Virus record (IMG/VR): IMGVR_UViG_3300022591_000661
Coordinates: 1 to 20,828 of that record
Origin: a virus
Strand: one strand, 5' to 3'
Length of the DNA stretch: 20,828 nucleotides
Below the pieces are notes generated by a model. That model was not told the origin of the DNA and did no database searches. It worked only from the letters and a program-made list of their open reading frames with translations. Positions 6,785-15,255 of this stretch are shown in pieces (the stretch's first letter is position 1; every line of letters begins with the position of its first letter). The translations under genes were made by a program, and so were the position numbers.

Positions 6785-9700
6785 CAGCGGCAGCGAGAAC
6801 ATCGGTGGCGTGAATGTCTCAATTGGCGCGGATTACTCACCGCTCGAAGCCGCATTCTCGGCAGCTGAGAGTAAGGCAGAGCAGGCAGGCAAGGACATTG
6901 CTGATGCTCTCGTTTCCGGCGCCTCCAGCGCGGGCGATGTCGCTGCCGAACTAACAGACCAGCTTGACGCCATCGGCCCAGCGGCGGACGGCGCTGCGCA
7001 CGGGCTGGACGATCTAGGCGAGTCAGCGGGACACGCTGCCGACGGCGCGCACGAGGCCGAGAGCGGGCTCGCCGCCATGGCTGAGCAGATGGCCGCGGTC
7101 GGTGAGGCGCTGGTCATCACCGAAGGGCTTCGCGAACTCGGGTCAGAGGCGCTGAGCGCCGCCGACAGCATCACTCACGCGAGCATCGCACTCACCACGA
7201 TCACGGGAGACGGAGGCAAGGCCGAGGAGACCATCCAGGGGCTGGAGCAGCTTGGAATGGCTGATGGACTCGCCATGCCATCGCTACTCTCTGCCGCCAC
7301 GCGCATGCAGGCCATACTTGGCCCGTCTGCCGACGTGGCAGGTGAACTCAAGATTGTTGCCGACGGTGCTGCGGTCATGGGCACCGACATCGAGACGGCC
7401 GCGCAGAAATTTGACATGATGGCGACGGCCGGCACGGCCAATGCGCGCACCATGACAGCGCTGGGCATCTCCCTCAGTAGTCTGGCGACGGCTTATGATG
7501 CGGTGATCGGCGGCAGCGATGCGACGGCTGCCAGCGTGGCCGTGATGTTCAAAGCGCTCGATCAATCGCAGCGTATCGACGTGCTCAACGCGGCGCTCGG
7601 AACGCTTGGCGGTACTGCGGAAAAGGTAGCAGAGCAGACCTTCGGCGGGCAGTGGCAGCAGCTGGCCAACGCCTGGGAAGGCATCATGGTGCAGGTCGGG
7701 CAGGCGATTCTGCCTGTGATATCTGATCTGCTCGAATTCACGAAGACGGATATCGTCCCGTTCATTCAGGGACTGGTGTCTGCGTTCACTGGGCTCCCCG
7801 AACCACTCAAGGACACGGCAGTCGCGGTCGGACTCGCCGCAGCGGCGGTCATCCCGCTGACTGGCGGCTTGGCTGCTCTCGGCCTGGCGTTCTCCGGGCT
7901 GGAGGGATTGCTGCCGGCCGTCACTGGGCTGCTGGAGACATTCGGCGTCACCGCTGGCGAGGTGGCCGCTGAGGAGACTATAGCGGCGACGGCGACGGAA
8001 GGCATAGGCGTGGCAGCGGAAGCGGCTTCCGTTGGCGCCGCAGGGCTGGCTGGTATCGTGGGCGGTGTCCTGGTGACGGGACTGGTAGCAGCGGTCGCAA
8101 GCCTCACGGATCTGCAAGCGAGGCTCAAGGCAGCACAGTCGGCGTACGAGGGAGTTTCGCAGACCGATTTCAATCAGTGGCTGCAATCCGGAATAGCCGG
8201 ACTCAAGACAGCAGCGATCAGTGTGGAGGATCTTGAGGCCCAGCAGGTAAAGCTCAAACAAGCTTTGGACCTCGGAGTAGTTTCTGCTCAACAGTATGCC
8301 AGTGCGATATCGGCCATTGAAGCTGCCATGAAGCGGGTATCGGCGGAAGATCTGGCAAGCGCCGTTTCACAGTACTCGTCCGGGCTGACGATTCTCAAAG
8401 AGGCAACGACCAAAGCGACCGATCAGCAGACCCTGCTCAACGCGGTGCTGGCTGACGCACAAGCCAAATTCCAGCAGGCGGCGGCTGGCTATCAGGCAGG
8501 CACAACGACGGCGCAGCAGTACCTGGCGGCGCAGAACGCCGTCACCACCGCACAGACGGCGCTGCAAGCCTCGATGGGTCCCCTCCCCGGATCGATGGAT
8601 GCGATCACGGCGGCTGCGACGAAGATGGCGACTGCGACCGGGTTCGTAGTCTCGGCTCAGCAGGAGCAAGCCAACGAGACCGCAGTCGCAAGATCCAGCC
8701 TCGACCTGGCAACCGTCTCGTACAACACCAGCATCGCCAAGCTCGATCTGCTCAAGGCGCAGCTTGACGACACCAACGCAGCGTATGTGGCAGGACAAGC
8801 GCCGCGGTCGGCCGTCATCGCGGCCGAACAGAACCTACAAAAGGCATACGCCGATTCGCAGAAGGAGAGTGCAGCGCTCACCACCACCGTGCAGGATTAC
8901 GCCAGCACGATGAAGACGCAAGTTGCCGCAGGAGAGGCGAACGCACTGAGCGGCATGGAGGCGCTTCAGACGGCGCTGGGCCCCACGATGTCCGCGTTCC
9001 TCGGAGTTGACGCGGCGGTGAATCGACTGGCGGCCGACGTGCCAAACTTCGGCGTCCAGACGCTCAACATAAGTACCGGGCCGCTGGTAGGCTTGCAATC
9101 GGCGCTGACGGAAGCGTCAGCCAAAGTGGCCGACTTGGCTGCGAAGATGGCGGATGGGGCGAATGTCGGCCAGCAGTACGAGAAGGCTCTGACGGCCCAA
9201 CTCAATGCACAGATCGCACTCGACCAGGAAATCGCCGTACTGAATACTGGACTCCAGGGCGCTACCGATGCCTACTCTCTGGCACGGGATGCGGTAGCGG
9301 CGGCAAAAGCCAAGGTAGACGATCTGACAGCCGCATTCCAGGCAGGCTTGGCGACCTACGCACAAGTGCAGTCGGCACAACAAGCGCTCGCTACGGCCGA
9401 GTCTAATCTGGCGAAAGAAACACAACAGACGACGAGCGCGACCACTGGATTGACGGCGGCAAATCAGGCTTTAGCATCGAGCGCCCCGGCAACTGTGTCC
9501 GCTATCGAGTCTATCGGTAGTGCCGCGGCGAGCACTGCCTCGGATGTCAGCACTGCTGCTGATGCGCTGGACAACCTAACATCGTCCCTCGAAAAGGGAA
9601 TACAGGTATCGACGGCGGCGAGCGCCATCATGTATACGATGGCGGGCAACGTGACCACCGCCGAAGGTCTGGCGGCCATGCTCGATGCAGAGAGCGCCCT

Positions 9701-10997
9701 CTACAATGAGTGGCAGGCTAAGACTCTTACATCCGCGCAGCAATCGGCGAACGATGCGGCCACCAAAGCGCAAGAGCAAGCGATGTACGATGCTGGATAT
9801 ACCCCGGCCAGCATCGCCAAGAAGACAGCCACTTCGCTCTCGCAAGTCCTCAGCGACTTAGGGCTGACTGCCTCGCAAGCGAACGAGACGAAATCGCAGG
9901 CGAGTGGTAGTACGAGTAGCACGAGCAGCAGCAGCGGTGGCAGTAATGCTCTGCTGACCTACTCGACGGAGACCGTCAGCGGGACCACCACCGCCGCAGC
10001 TTCTCTCTCCTCTACGTCCTCCACCTCGACTGGGTCTACGAGCGCTACCGTGTCGTCCAGCGGCGCCGGCACGTCAGCTATCGACGGGGGCAGCTACACG
10101 GCGGTCACTGCGCACCAGGCCGAGGGAGAGGTCTGGGCCGTCAACACGAGTGGCACATCATCGAGCGGATCGTCCTCCAGCAGCGGAGCGATCACCAGCG
10201 CGGCATCCTCGATTGACACTGCTGCTACCTCGATCAGTTCGGTCAGTAGTTCGGTCGGAGATTTGGCTGTCCAGGTTTCAGAGGTGGCCAAAGCAGTAGC
10301 CGATGTCGTCGGATACAACTCCACCTCTGGCGGTGCTATCGCGGGCGGATCGACCAGTAGCGCCAGCGCTGGAGGATCGGTCAGCACTACTTCTTCATCG
10401 TCCTCTGGTACTTCGTCCGGATCGTCTTCATCGAGCAATTCCGGAGGCGGGTCGGCCGCCGCTGGATCGGTGTACGACTCAGCGATTAACGCGCTGGCGC
10501 TACCGGCCGGGGCAACGTCACAATCTATCTCGCCGTTCCTCACCAAAGTGGAAGGGATGTTGACGAATGAGAGCGTGTCTCAGGTGGTGGCCTATCTGCA
10601 GCAGGTCTCTGCTACTACTACCCCGGCGTATCAGCAATACATATCGGAGATTGAGGCGATCATTGAGGGCGCTCCTCCTGGATATGTCGCCACCGGCAAC
10701 CCGCAGGGATCGTACATCCCGACCACCGGCACGACCAGCAGCACGACCGCGAGTAGCACCGGTAGCACAGCGGCAACGCCAGCCGTCGCAAGCGCCAGCA
10801 CGGCCAGCAGCACGACTGCTACAGTCCCCACCTCGACATCTACCTCTGGGACCAATAGCACGACGGTGCAGGTCAATGTCGACGCACGCGGGGCCGTTGG
10901 GCTAAGCAGCTCCAGCCTGCAATCGCAGATCACCTCTGCGGTCACGACGCAATTAGTCAGTCAGTTGTACGCCGCCGGAGCCCGGCTAACACGATGA
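6777..10997 (+). CDS. Tape measure protein
   Basis: 1406 residues, the longest gene, directly after the chaperone pair. N-terminus ADYSPLEAAFSAAESKAEQA is typical of tape measures; residues ~150-250 (LLSAATRMQAILG...LKIVADGAAVMG...MTALGISLSSLA) match the conserved domain. Residues ~340-450 hold long hydrophobic Ala/Gly/Val segments (AAAAVIPLTGGLAALGLAF, AAGLAGIVGGVLVTGLVAA), likely membrane-inserting during ejection. Residues ~480-890 contain about five degenerate helical repeats (separate entry). Residues ~1042-1230 and ~1315-1365 are Ser/Gly/Thr low-complexity, unusual for a tape measure. The end (VQVNVDARGAVG...QITSAVTTQLVSQL) is a typical tape-measure C-terminus. No peptidase or lysozyme motif seen. 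At ~0.15 nm per residue the tail would be ~210 nm if all residues count. SD GGGG 6767-6770. Confidence 0.88.
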   Translation: MADSGSENIGGVNVSIGADYSPLEAAFSAAESKAEQAGKDIADALVSGASSAGDVAAELTDQLDAIGPAADGAAHGLDDLGESAGHAADGAHEAESGLAAMAEQMAAVGEALVITEGLRELGSEALSAADSITHASIALTTITGDGGKAEETIQGLEQLGMADGLAMPSLLSAATRMQAILGPSADVAGELKIVADGAAVMGTDIETAAQKFDMMATAGTANARTMTALGISLSSLATAYDAVIGGSDATAASVAVMFKALDQSQRIDVLNAALGTLGGTAEKVAEQTFGGQWQQLANAWEGIMVQVGQAILPVISDLLEFTKTDIVPFIQGLVSAFTGLPEPLKDTAVAVGLAAAAVIPLTGGLAALGLAFSGLEGLLPAVTGLLETFGVTAGEVAAEETIAATATEGIGVAAEAASVGAAGLAGIVGGVLVTGLVAAVASLTDLQARLKAAQSAYEGVSQTDFNQWLQSGIAGLKTAAISVEDLEAQQVKLKQALDLGVVSAQQYASAISAIEAAMKRVSAEDLASAVSQYSSGLTILKEATTKATDQQTLLNAVLADAQAKFQQAAAGYQAGTTTAQQYLAAQNAVTTAQTALQASMGPLPGSMDAITAAATKMATATGFVVSAQQEQANETAVARSSLDLATVSYNTSIAKLDLLKAQLDDTNAAYVAGQAPRSAVIAAEQNLQKAYADSQKESAALTTTVQDYASTMKTQVAAGEANALSGMEALQTALGPTMSAFLGVDAAVNRLAADVPNFGVQTLNISTGPLVGLQSALTEASAKVADLAAKMADGANVGQQYEKALTAQLNAQIALDQEIAVLNTGLQGATDAYSLARDAVAAAKAKVDDLTAAFQAGLATYAQVQSAQQALATAESNLAKETQQTTSATTGLTAANQALASSAPATVSAIESIGSAAASTASDVSTAADALDNLTSSLEKGIQVSTAASAIMYTMAGNVTTAEGLAAMLDAESALYNEWQAKTLTSAQQSANDAATKAQEQAMYDAGYTPASIAKKTATSLSQVLSDLGLTASQANETKSQASGSTSSTSSSSGGSNALLTYSTETVSGTTTAAASLSSTSSTSTGSTSATVSSSGAGTSAIDGGSYTAVTAHQAEGEVWAVNTSGTSSSGSSSSSGAITSAASSIDTAATSISSVSSSVGDLAVQVSEVAKAVADVVGYNSTSGGAIAGGSTSSASAGGSVSTTSSSSSGTSSGSSSSSNSGGGSAAAGSVYDSAINALALPAGATSQSISPFLTKVEGMLTNESVSQVVAYLQQVSATTTPAYQQYISEIEAIIEGAPPGYVATGNPQGSYIPTTGTTSSTTASSTGSTAATPAVASASTASSTTATVPTSTSTSGTNSTTVQVNVDARGAVGLSSSSLQSQITSAVTTQLVSQLYAAGARLTR
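8225..9430 (+). repeat. Degenerate helical repeats within the tape measure
   Basis: At protein level roughly five units share a pattern of a long helix, a Gly turn, a Tyr or Ala, then AQxAL/AExxL: for example QQAAAGYQAGTTTAQQYLAA (~8475-8535), NAAYVAGQAPRSAVIAAEQN (~8775-8835), AAKMADGANVGQQYEKAL (~9140-9195) and TAAFQAGLATYAQVQSAQQA (~9330-9390), with a first weaker unit QALDLGVVSAQQYASAI (~8260-8310). Spacing varies, so DNA identity is low. Such units are common in tape measures, where copy number can set tail length. Confidence 0.5.
9900..10460 (+). repeat. Ser/Gly/Thr low-complexity segment in the tape measure gene
   Basis: Long runs of agc, tcg, tcc, acc and ggc codons encode stretches such as SSSSSGTSSGSSSSSNSGGG; a shorter similar block (TSSTTASSTGSTAAT) is at ~10725-10870. 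The serine codons are mixed rather than tandemly identical, so the composition is maintained at protein level and not by simple slippage. Expected to be disordered and flexible. Confidence 0.75.
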
Positions 10998-13756
10998 GCT
11001 ACACTCCACAGGTCAACGCCGACACGCTGCAGCTCTATCTCGGGATCTGCGCCACCGGGCGAGCGCGCGCCGGCAATACGACACTCGACAACGTCTCGTT
11101 CGGCACGGTATACAATCCGCGCCCGTCGATCACATTCACCCCGGATGACGTTGGCATGCCAATCGCGATCGTCGGCGGCGGCCCGGTCGATGCGCTCATG
11201 CCTCCGGTGTACTTCGTGCAGGGCGCGCTGTTCCACACGACCATCGCGGCCTACGTGAGCCCGACCGAAGTGACCCTCGCCGCGGCGCCGGATACCAGCA
11301 TCTGGAATACCGGGTTCGCGACGGTGATCTTGTACCGTCCGTGCCCATTCGCGTCGGATGTGGCCGGTGTCCCGACGCAATTCAAGTACGACTCCTCAAT
11401 TGCTCCGGGGACCGCCGACACGCTGCAATTCTCCGTGCTCAATTCGCTGGGAGGCGCATTGGGCCAGAGCAATCCGTACATCGATCGCTTTGGTCCGGTA
11501 CTGCTCGGCCAGCCGGTGTATCTGCACTCGACCGATTCGAGCGTCGGCGATATCTTCGGTGGCTACATCGACACTCTCACCACCAGCAGCCAGCCTGGAG
11601 TCAGCGGCAAGCCGTACTGCTGGTCGGCGACATGCGTCTCATGGACCGGACTGGCCAAGCGGCGTGTTGTGCCGCCCGCGATCCCGACCACATTTACCGG
11701 CGTGGCTGGGGACGTCGTGTTCCGCACTCTGGTCCTCGACTATCTCAGCGACGATGGAGTCTCGGTGTCGACCAGTGCGGCACCGGACATCTCTCTCAGC
11801 GCCGCCATAGGCGCCAACGTAGGCCAACTGCTGGATCAGGTGGTGAGCCTCATATCGACTGCGGACACGGCATGGTATTGGACATCGGATCCATGGCGCA
11901 CATTCGTCCTCACGACGCGCACAGCGACCCCGGCACCGTGGAACGTGAGCAATGGGGACGATCTACTTGCGGGTCAGACACCGTATCTTCAGTCACTCGT
12001 GCAGACCCACAATCAGCTGGCGAACAACGTATACATCATCGGGAGCGCCACGCTGCTCAACACGCTGATTGCGGATCTGGTCGGCAACGGCACGGCGACC
12101 ACCTTCAATTTGCCGGAGCCTGTCGGATCGGCGCCGACCGTCACTCTGAATTCGCTGCCGCAGACTGTAGGTGTGCTCAGCGTGGATTCGGGCAAAGATT
12201 GGTATTGGGCGCAGAGTTCGGCTGTCCTTACTCAGGCTACGGGAGCGACTGTTCTTCAGCCTACCGATGAGCTTCAAGTTACGTACACTCCCGAGGTTTC
12301 GGCGGTAGCGCAAGCGCCCAACACAGGTAGCCTGCAATCGCTCCAGGCAATCGAGGGGACCTCCGCTAACTACGATTATTCGGCGACGTTGAGCCAACCT
12401 ATCCTGCCTGACGATCTGCTGGCATTTGCCACCGCGTACGAGCTTGAGTACGGAGAGCCCGCCACGACCTGCCAATTCTACACGCTCCGGCCGGGGCTCG
12501 CGGCTGGACAATTGCAGACCATCGATTTACCCGAGGCCGGAATCCCAAGCGGGTCGTATCTCATCGCGACGATCAGCATGAGCACGATGAACAACGTCAT
12601 TGCGTGGCAGTACACTGCGTTCGGCGGCGCAAACATCGGCAATGCGATCACTCAGTTGACCCAGTTTATTAATCGCTCGCAAGCCACCCTAAGCCTTACT
12701 GCGGCTACTACTGCGATTACCGGGGCCGGGACTACCACGCCAAGCGGATATGTAGCCGGTGTGTGTGGCAATGGGGTAGGCGTCAATCCTCCACCTATTG
12801 CTTTGCCCGGATCAGTTGCCGCTGGAGATTTGATTTTTGTAGCCCATAATTCCACCTCTGACGCTCCCACCGATAGCGAGGGCAACACTTATACGATGGC
12901 TATTAGCCGATCTTACACTGGTCCATTCTCGCCAATCGTCAGCATCTGGTATACATTCGCCAGCGCGGCAGCGTATCCGGGGTCTCTGACGATCACAATG
13001 AACCCGCCGCGGCATATAATTGCGGGGACGATAAGTGGTGTCAACACAGCTGCCCCGGTTGACTCGACGGCATCCAATCTGGACACGGCTCCATCGATCA
13101 CCGTAGGATCCTCTGGGAATACTGTCGTCACCGCGTTCGCCAGCGGCACTACGAGCGTGACTGTCCCTACGGTGACAGCGCCAGAAGTGCTGGCTGGATA
13201 CACCGACATCGAGATTGAGGCCGCGGCGGTGGCTAAGCCCGGAGTCGGATCTTTCTCCTCTTCGCTGGCGCTGTCCGGTGGCGTATCGATGGTTTACGCG
13301 AGTGTCTCATTCGCGGCGACGCCTGGCACTACGCCACCATCGCAGACGACGACCGTACAAGCGAATCCGCAAGGCACTGTTACCCATTCGGTAGGCGCGT
13401 TGACCAGCGGCCTGCCTGTGATCGGGCACGGTGGTGGCGATATCACGGTAGGGACCAAGACTGGAGTGACGAGCGAATTCGCCAGCGTGGCGGCGGTCGG
13501 CAGTGTCGGAGAGCCGGTGTTGTGGGGCTCGACTGGCGACCAGGGCGCCGGAGTAGTGGGGCAGTTAGTTCCTCCTGGCGGCAGTACAAGCCAAGTTCTG
13601 ACTAAGACCAGCAATGCCGATTACGCTGTTTCTTGGCAAGTTAGCACCGATGACATACAAGTCAACGGGACGACTAGCCTAAATATTATTCAAGTAAATG
13701 GGACACAGGTCTGGATCGGACAGACCGAAATCCAAATAGAGGGGACTTTCATATGA
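10994..13756 (+). CDS. Tail hub/baseplate-type protein with fibre-like C-terminal domains
   Basis: 920 residues, ATGA overlap with the tape measure. Residues ~1-560 are beta-rich with short helices and belong to the distal tail/hub position: YIDRFGPVLLGQPVYLH, FGGYIDTLTT, DVVFRTLVLDYLSDDGVSVS, VGQLLDQVVSLI and LLAFATAYELEYGEP resemble the paired barrel/helix layout of gp27-like hubs. From ~595 the style changes: PGSVAAGDLIFVAHNS...DSEGNTYTMA is a common sugar-binding or adhesin-type beta domain, and ~850-890 has PPGGSTSQVLTKTSNADYAV, a typical fibre connector. The extreme end has a triple short repeat (IQVNGT, IQVNGT, IQIEGT). It looks like a hub fused to an exchangeable host-contact module. 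DNA from ~12650 is more A/T-rich, suggesting a mosaic join. Confidence 0.68.
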   Translation: MSYTPQVNADTLQLYLGICATGRARAGNTTLDNVSFGTVYNPRPSITFTPDDVGMPIAIVGGGPVDALMPPVYFVQGALFHTTIAAYVSPTEVTLAAAPDTSIWNTGFATVILYRPCPFASDVAGVPTQFKYDSSIAPGTADTLQFSVLNSLGGALGQSNPYIDRFGPVLLGQPVYLHSTDSSVGDIFGGYIDTLTTSSQPGVSGKPYCWSATCVSWTGLAKRRVVPPAIPTTFTGVAGDVVFRTLVLDYLSDDGVSVSTSAAPDISLSAAIGANVGQLLDQVVSLISTADTAWYWTSDPWRTFVLTTRTATPAPWNVSNGDDLLAGQTPYLQSLVQTHNQLANNVYIIGSATLLNTLIADLVGNGTATTFNLPEPVGSAPTVTLNSLPQTVGVLSVDSGKDWYWAQSSAVLTQATGATVLQPTDELQVTYTPEVSAVAQAPNTGSLQSLQAIEGTSANYDYSATLSQPILPDDLLAFATAYELEYGEPATTCQFYTLRPGLAAGQLQTIDLPEAGIPSGSYLIATISMSTMNNVIAWQYTAFGGANIGNAITQLTQFINRSQATLSLTAATTAITGAGTTTPSGYVAGVCGNGVGVNPPPIALPGSVAAGDLIFVAHNSTSDAPTDSEGNTYTMAISRSYTGPFSPIVSIWYTFASAAAYPGSLTITMNPPRHIIAGTISGVNTAAPVDSTASNLDTAPSITVGSSGNTVVTAFASGTTSVTVPTVTAPEVLAGYTDIEIEAAAVAKPGVGSFSSSLALSGGVSMVYASVSFAATPGTTPPSQTTTVQANPQGTVTHSVGALTSGLPVIGHGGGDITVGTKTGVTSEFASVAAVGSVGEPVLWGSTGDQGAGVVGQLVPPGGSTSQVLTKTSNADYAVSWQVSTDDIQVNGTTSLNIIQVNGTQVWIGQTEIQIEGTFI

Positions 13757-14598
13757 GTATAGTAAACTTAAACCACACGACACCAGCAGCGCCAAGTGGA
13801 AACTCGAATGTAACTTGGCAGCAAAGCGGTAATAACGTATCCGCATATGTTCCTAACTCAGTTACTCCACTTACCACCAAGGGAGACTTGCTCGGGTACG
13901 ACACCGCTCCGGATCGCATTCCTGTCGGATCAGACGGTCTGGTGTTGACGGCTGACAGCGGGGCCGCTCTCGGTGTGGCGTGGCAGCCAGTAGGGTCACC
14001 GCTTACAGCCCCCGTCCAGGCCGATTGGTCGAATCTAAACACTGGGTCTATGAGCCTCGCGCCAACCTACAAAGCATCGAGTTACTTTGAGATGGGTAGC
14101 CAAGGCAGCGGAGCAACGGTATTTGAGGGCATGTCTCATGCGCTTCCCACGGTCCCATACGTGGCCACGTTCAGACTCATCGGTAACTTGCCAGGTGGCG
14201 ATGCCGGCCCGTATGCTACATTTCAGGCCGGATGGGGTGATGGCACAAAGCATCTATTTGAGCAACTCCAAGTACAAGTAAATGGAGGCGTGCCATACGT
14301 CAACGTGGTGCAGTGGTCGAGCAACACGAGTGAAAGTTCCAATCCGTCTGGTTTCCCTCCGACTGGGCTAGATGGACGGACAGGTATTTCAAACGGTGTT
14401 CCTATTTGGGTGCGGATTATTGACGACGGAACGAATTGGACACTTGAGTGGTCGCAAGAGGCGACTCCGACCAAATATATCGTGGCCTGGACCGGGACAC
14501 GGAACACTTACCTGACAGCTACGCAGTTAGAAATCGGCGTCAATACTGGTGGCAGCGGGCACATCGTCCACCTGATATTCGATAGCTTCAGCGTCTAG
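13753..14598 (+). CDS. Tail fibre / receptor-binding protein with lectin-like C-terminal domain
   Basis: 281 residues, ATGA overlap with the hub gene. N-terminus MSIVNLNHTTPAAPSGNSNV and residues ~40-80 (TTKGDLLGYD, DRIPVGSDGLVLTADS) are the attachment/linker units found in many phage fibres. Residues ~85-281 form a beta-sandwich-like domain (YVATFRLIGNLPG, FQAGWGDGTKHLFEQLQVQV, PIWVRIIDDGTNWTLEWSQE, GHIVHLIFDSFSV) of concanavalin/laminin-G type, which in such proteins binds surface glycans. Likely decides host range. Base composition is more A/T-rich than the structural genes upstream, as often seen in exchanged fibre genes. Receptor unknown. Confidence 0.72.
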   Translation: MSIVNLNHTTPAAPSGNSNVTWQQSGNNVSAYVPNSVTPLTTKGDLLGYDTAPDRIPVGSDGLVLTADSGAALGVAWQPVGSPLTAPVQADWSNLNTGSMSLAPTYKASSYFEMGSQGSGATVFEGMSHALPTVPYVATFRLIGNLPGGDAGPYATFQAGWGDGTKHLFEQLQVQVNGGVPYVNVVQWSSNTSESSNPSGFPPTGLDGRTGISNGVPIWVRIIDDGTNWTLEWSQEATPTKYIVAWTGTRNTYLTATQLEIGVNTGGSGHIVHLIFDSFSV

Positions 14599-14671
14599 AG
14601 CGGCGGCATGCTCGCGGCGCTCTAGCAGGGGTTCAGCCACGCTAGAGTGCACGATTCGGCGCATGTCGCCG
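14595..14671 (+). promoter_or_regulatory. Structured RNA region with mutually exclusive hairpins
   Basis: CTAGAGCG (14595-14602, including the fibre stop) pairs perfectly with CGCTCTAG (14618-14625), 8 bp, 15-nt loop. The same middle arm, as GCGCTCTAGC (14617-14626), can instead pair with GCTAGAGTGC (14641-14650), 10 bp with one G-U, 14-nt loop. A third hairpin CGGCG-CATGT-CGCCG follows at 14657-14671. There is no U tract after any of them, so this is not a plain intrinsic terminator. A three-arm layout is what attenuators, riboswitch expression platforms and processing sites use. No known riboswitch aptamer recognised. Confidence 0.5.
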
Positions 14672-14692
14672 TACCGATATTAGCAGTACTGG

Positions 14693-14701
14693 TGGTATGA
14701 T
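14693..14701 (+). promoter_or_regulatory. Extended -10 promoter candidate
   Basis: TGGTATGAT: the -10 hexamer TATGAT (14696-14701, five of six consensus bases) carries the TG-N extension at 14693-14694, which lets sigma70-type polymerase work without a good -35; no -35 is seen 16-18 nt upstream. Transcription would start near 14708 and read the Ig-like gene. A 17-codon open stretch starting at ATG 14697 overlaps it but has no SD and is not called. Confidence 0.45.
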
Positions 14702-14869
14702 GGCTCACGAAAGGGGTTCATCACGAGCATTCTCGACCGAATCCTTATAGCGGTCCAGCAAGCGAGCGCGGCGGCTACGGCCAACGGGGCTAAGCTGGAT
14801 CAGATTTTGGCGATTTTGAACGAACCGGCCTCAGTCGACGGGGCCGAAATCACTTTCAAGGAAAACGAC

Positions 14870-15247
14870 ATGTCAAAACTACACCACAGCACCAAGGGCA
14901 AACTGAAATTTGTCCTCAACGATAACGGCACCGCGACCGGCACGATTTCTTTTGTCGACGCCGCTGGCGCCCACACCGCCCCCGCGGCCGGCGCAACCGT
15001 CGCGACCACTGTGACAAGCTCCGATCCCGGCGTAACTGTATCGGTCGACGCAACCGGCCTGATCGTGACCGCCGCGCCCGCAAGTCCGCTGCCCGATCCG
15101 CTGCCCCAGGGCGTCGTGATCACGGCCAGCGTGACGATCACCAACACCGATGGCACGGTCCTCGGTCCGTTCAGCTGCGACGACAGCAAGGACCCGCTCA
15201 ACGTGACTGCGGGCGGCCCGGCTGGCGCGACCATCACATTCGCGTAG
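14870..15247 (+). CDS. Ig-like (Big-type) beta-domain protein
   Basis: 125 residues from ATG 14870, with AAGGA (14858-14862) 7 nt upstream. After a short basic start (MSKLHHSTKGKLKF) the sequence is a single beta-sandwich domain: FVDAAGAHTAPAAGATVATT, SSDPGVTVSVDATGLIVTAA, GVVITASVTITNTDG, like bacterial Ig-like domains that decorate phage capsids and tails and bind weakly to host-surface glycans. Ends with a Gly/Ala strand GGPAGATITFA. The frame is open upstream to 14684 and reads a convincing helical sequence (ILDRILIAVQQASAAATANG) but has no ATG or GTG there; a TTG at 14807 has no SD. The longer form is discussed as a finding. Could be a decoration or tail-tip accessory protein. Confidence 0.7.
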   Translation: MSKLHHSTKGKLKFVLNDNGTATGTISFVDAAGAHTAPAAGATVATTVTSSDPGVTVSVDATGLIVTAAPASPLPDPLPQGVVITASVTITNTDGTVLGPFSCDDSKDPLNVTAGGPAGATITFA

Positions 15248-15255
15248 TTAATATA

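Noticed and set aside
7284-8291. 335-codon open frame on the minus strand over the tape measure
   Set aside because: Shadow of the tape measure in GC-rich DNA; Arg/Ser/Leu/Gln-rich, no motif, no promoter or SD.
11341-12270. 309-codon + strand frame within the hub gene
   Set aside because: Out-of-frame shadow, Arg/His/Cys-rich, no SD; the hub frame covers it fully.
13708-13726. Hairpin GGTCTG-N7-CAGACC near the end of the hub gene
   Set aside because: Six bp inside coding sequence with no U tract; expected by chance at this length.
14697-14750. 17-codon open stretch starting ATGATG
   Set aside because: No SD, overlaps the -10 promoter candidate and ends after 17 codons; no protein-like features.
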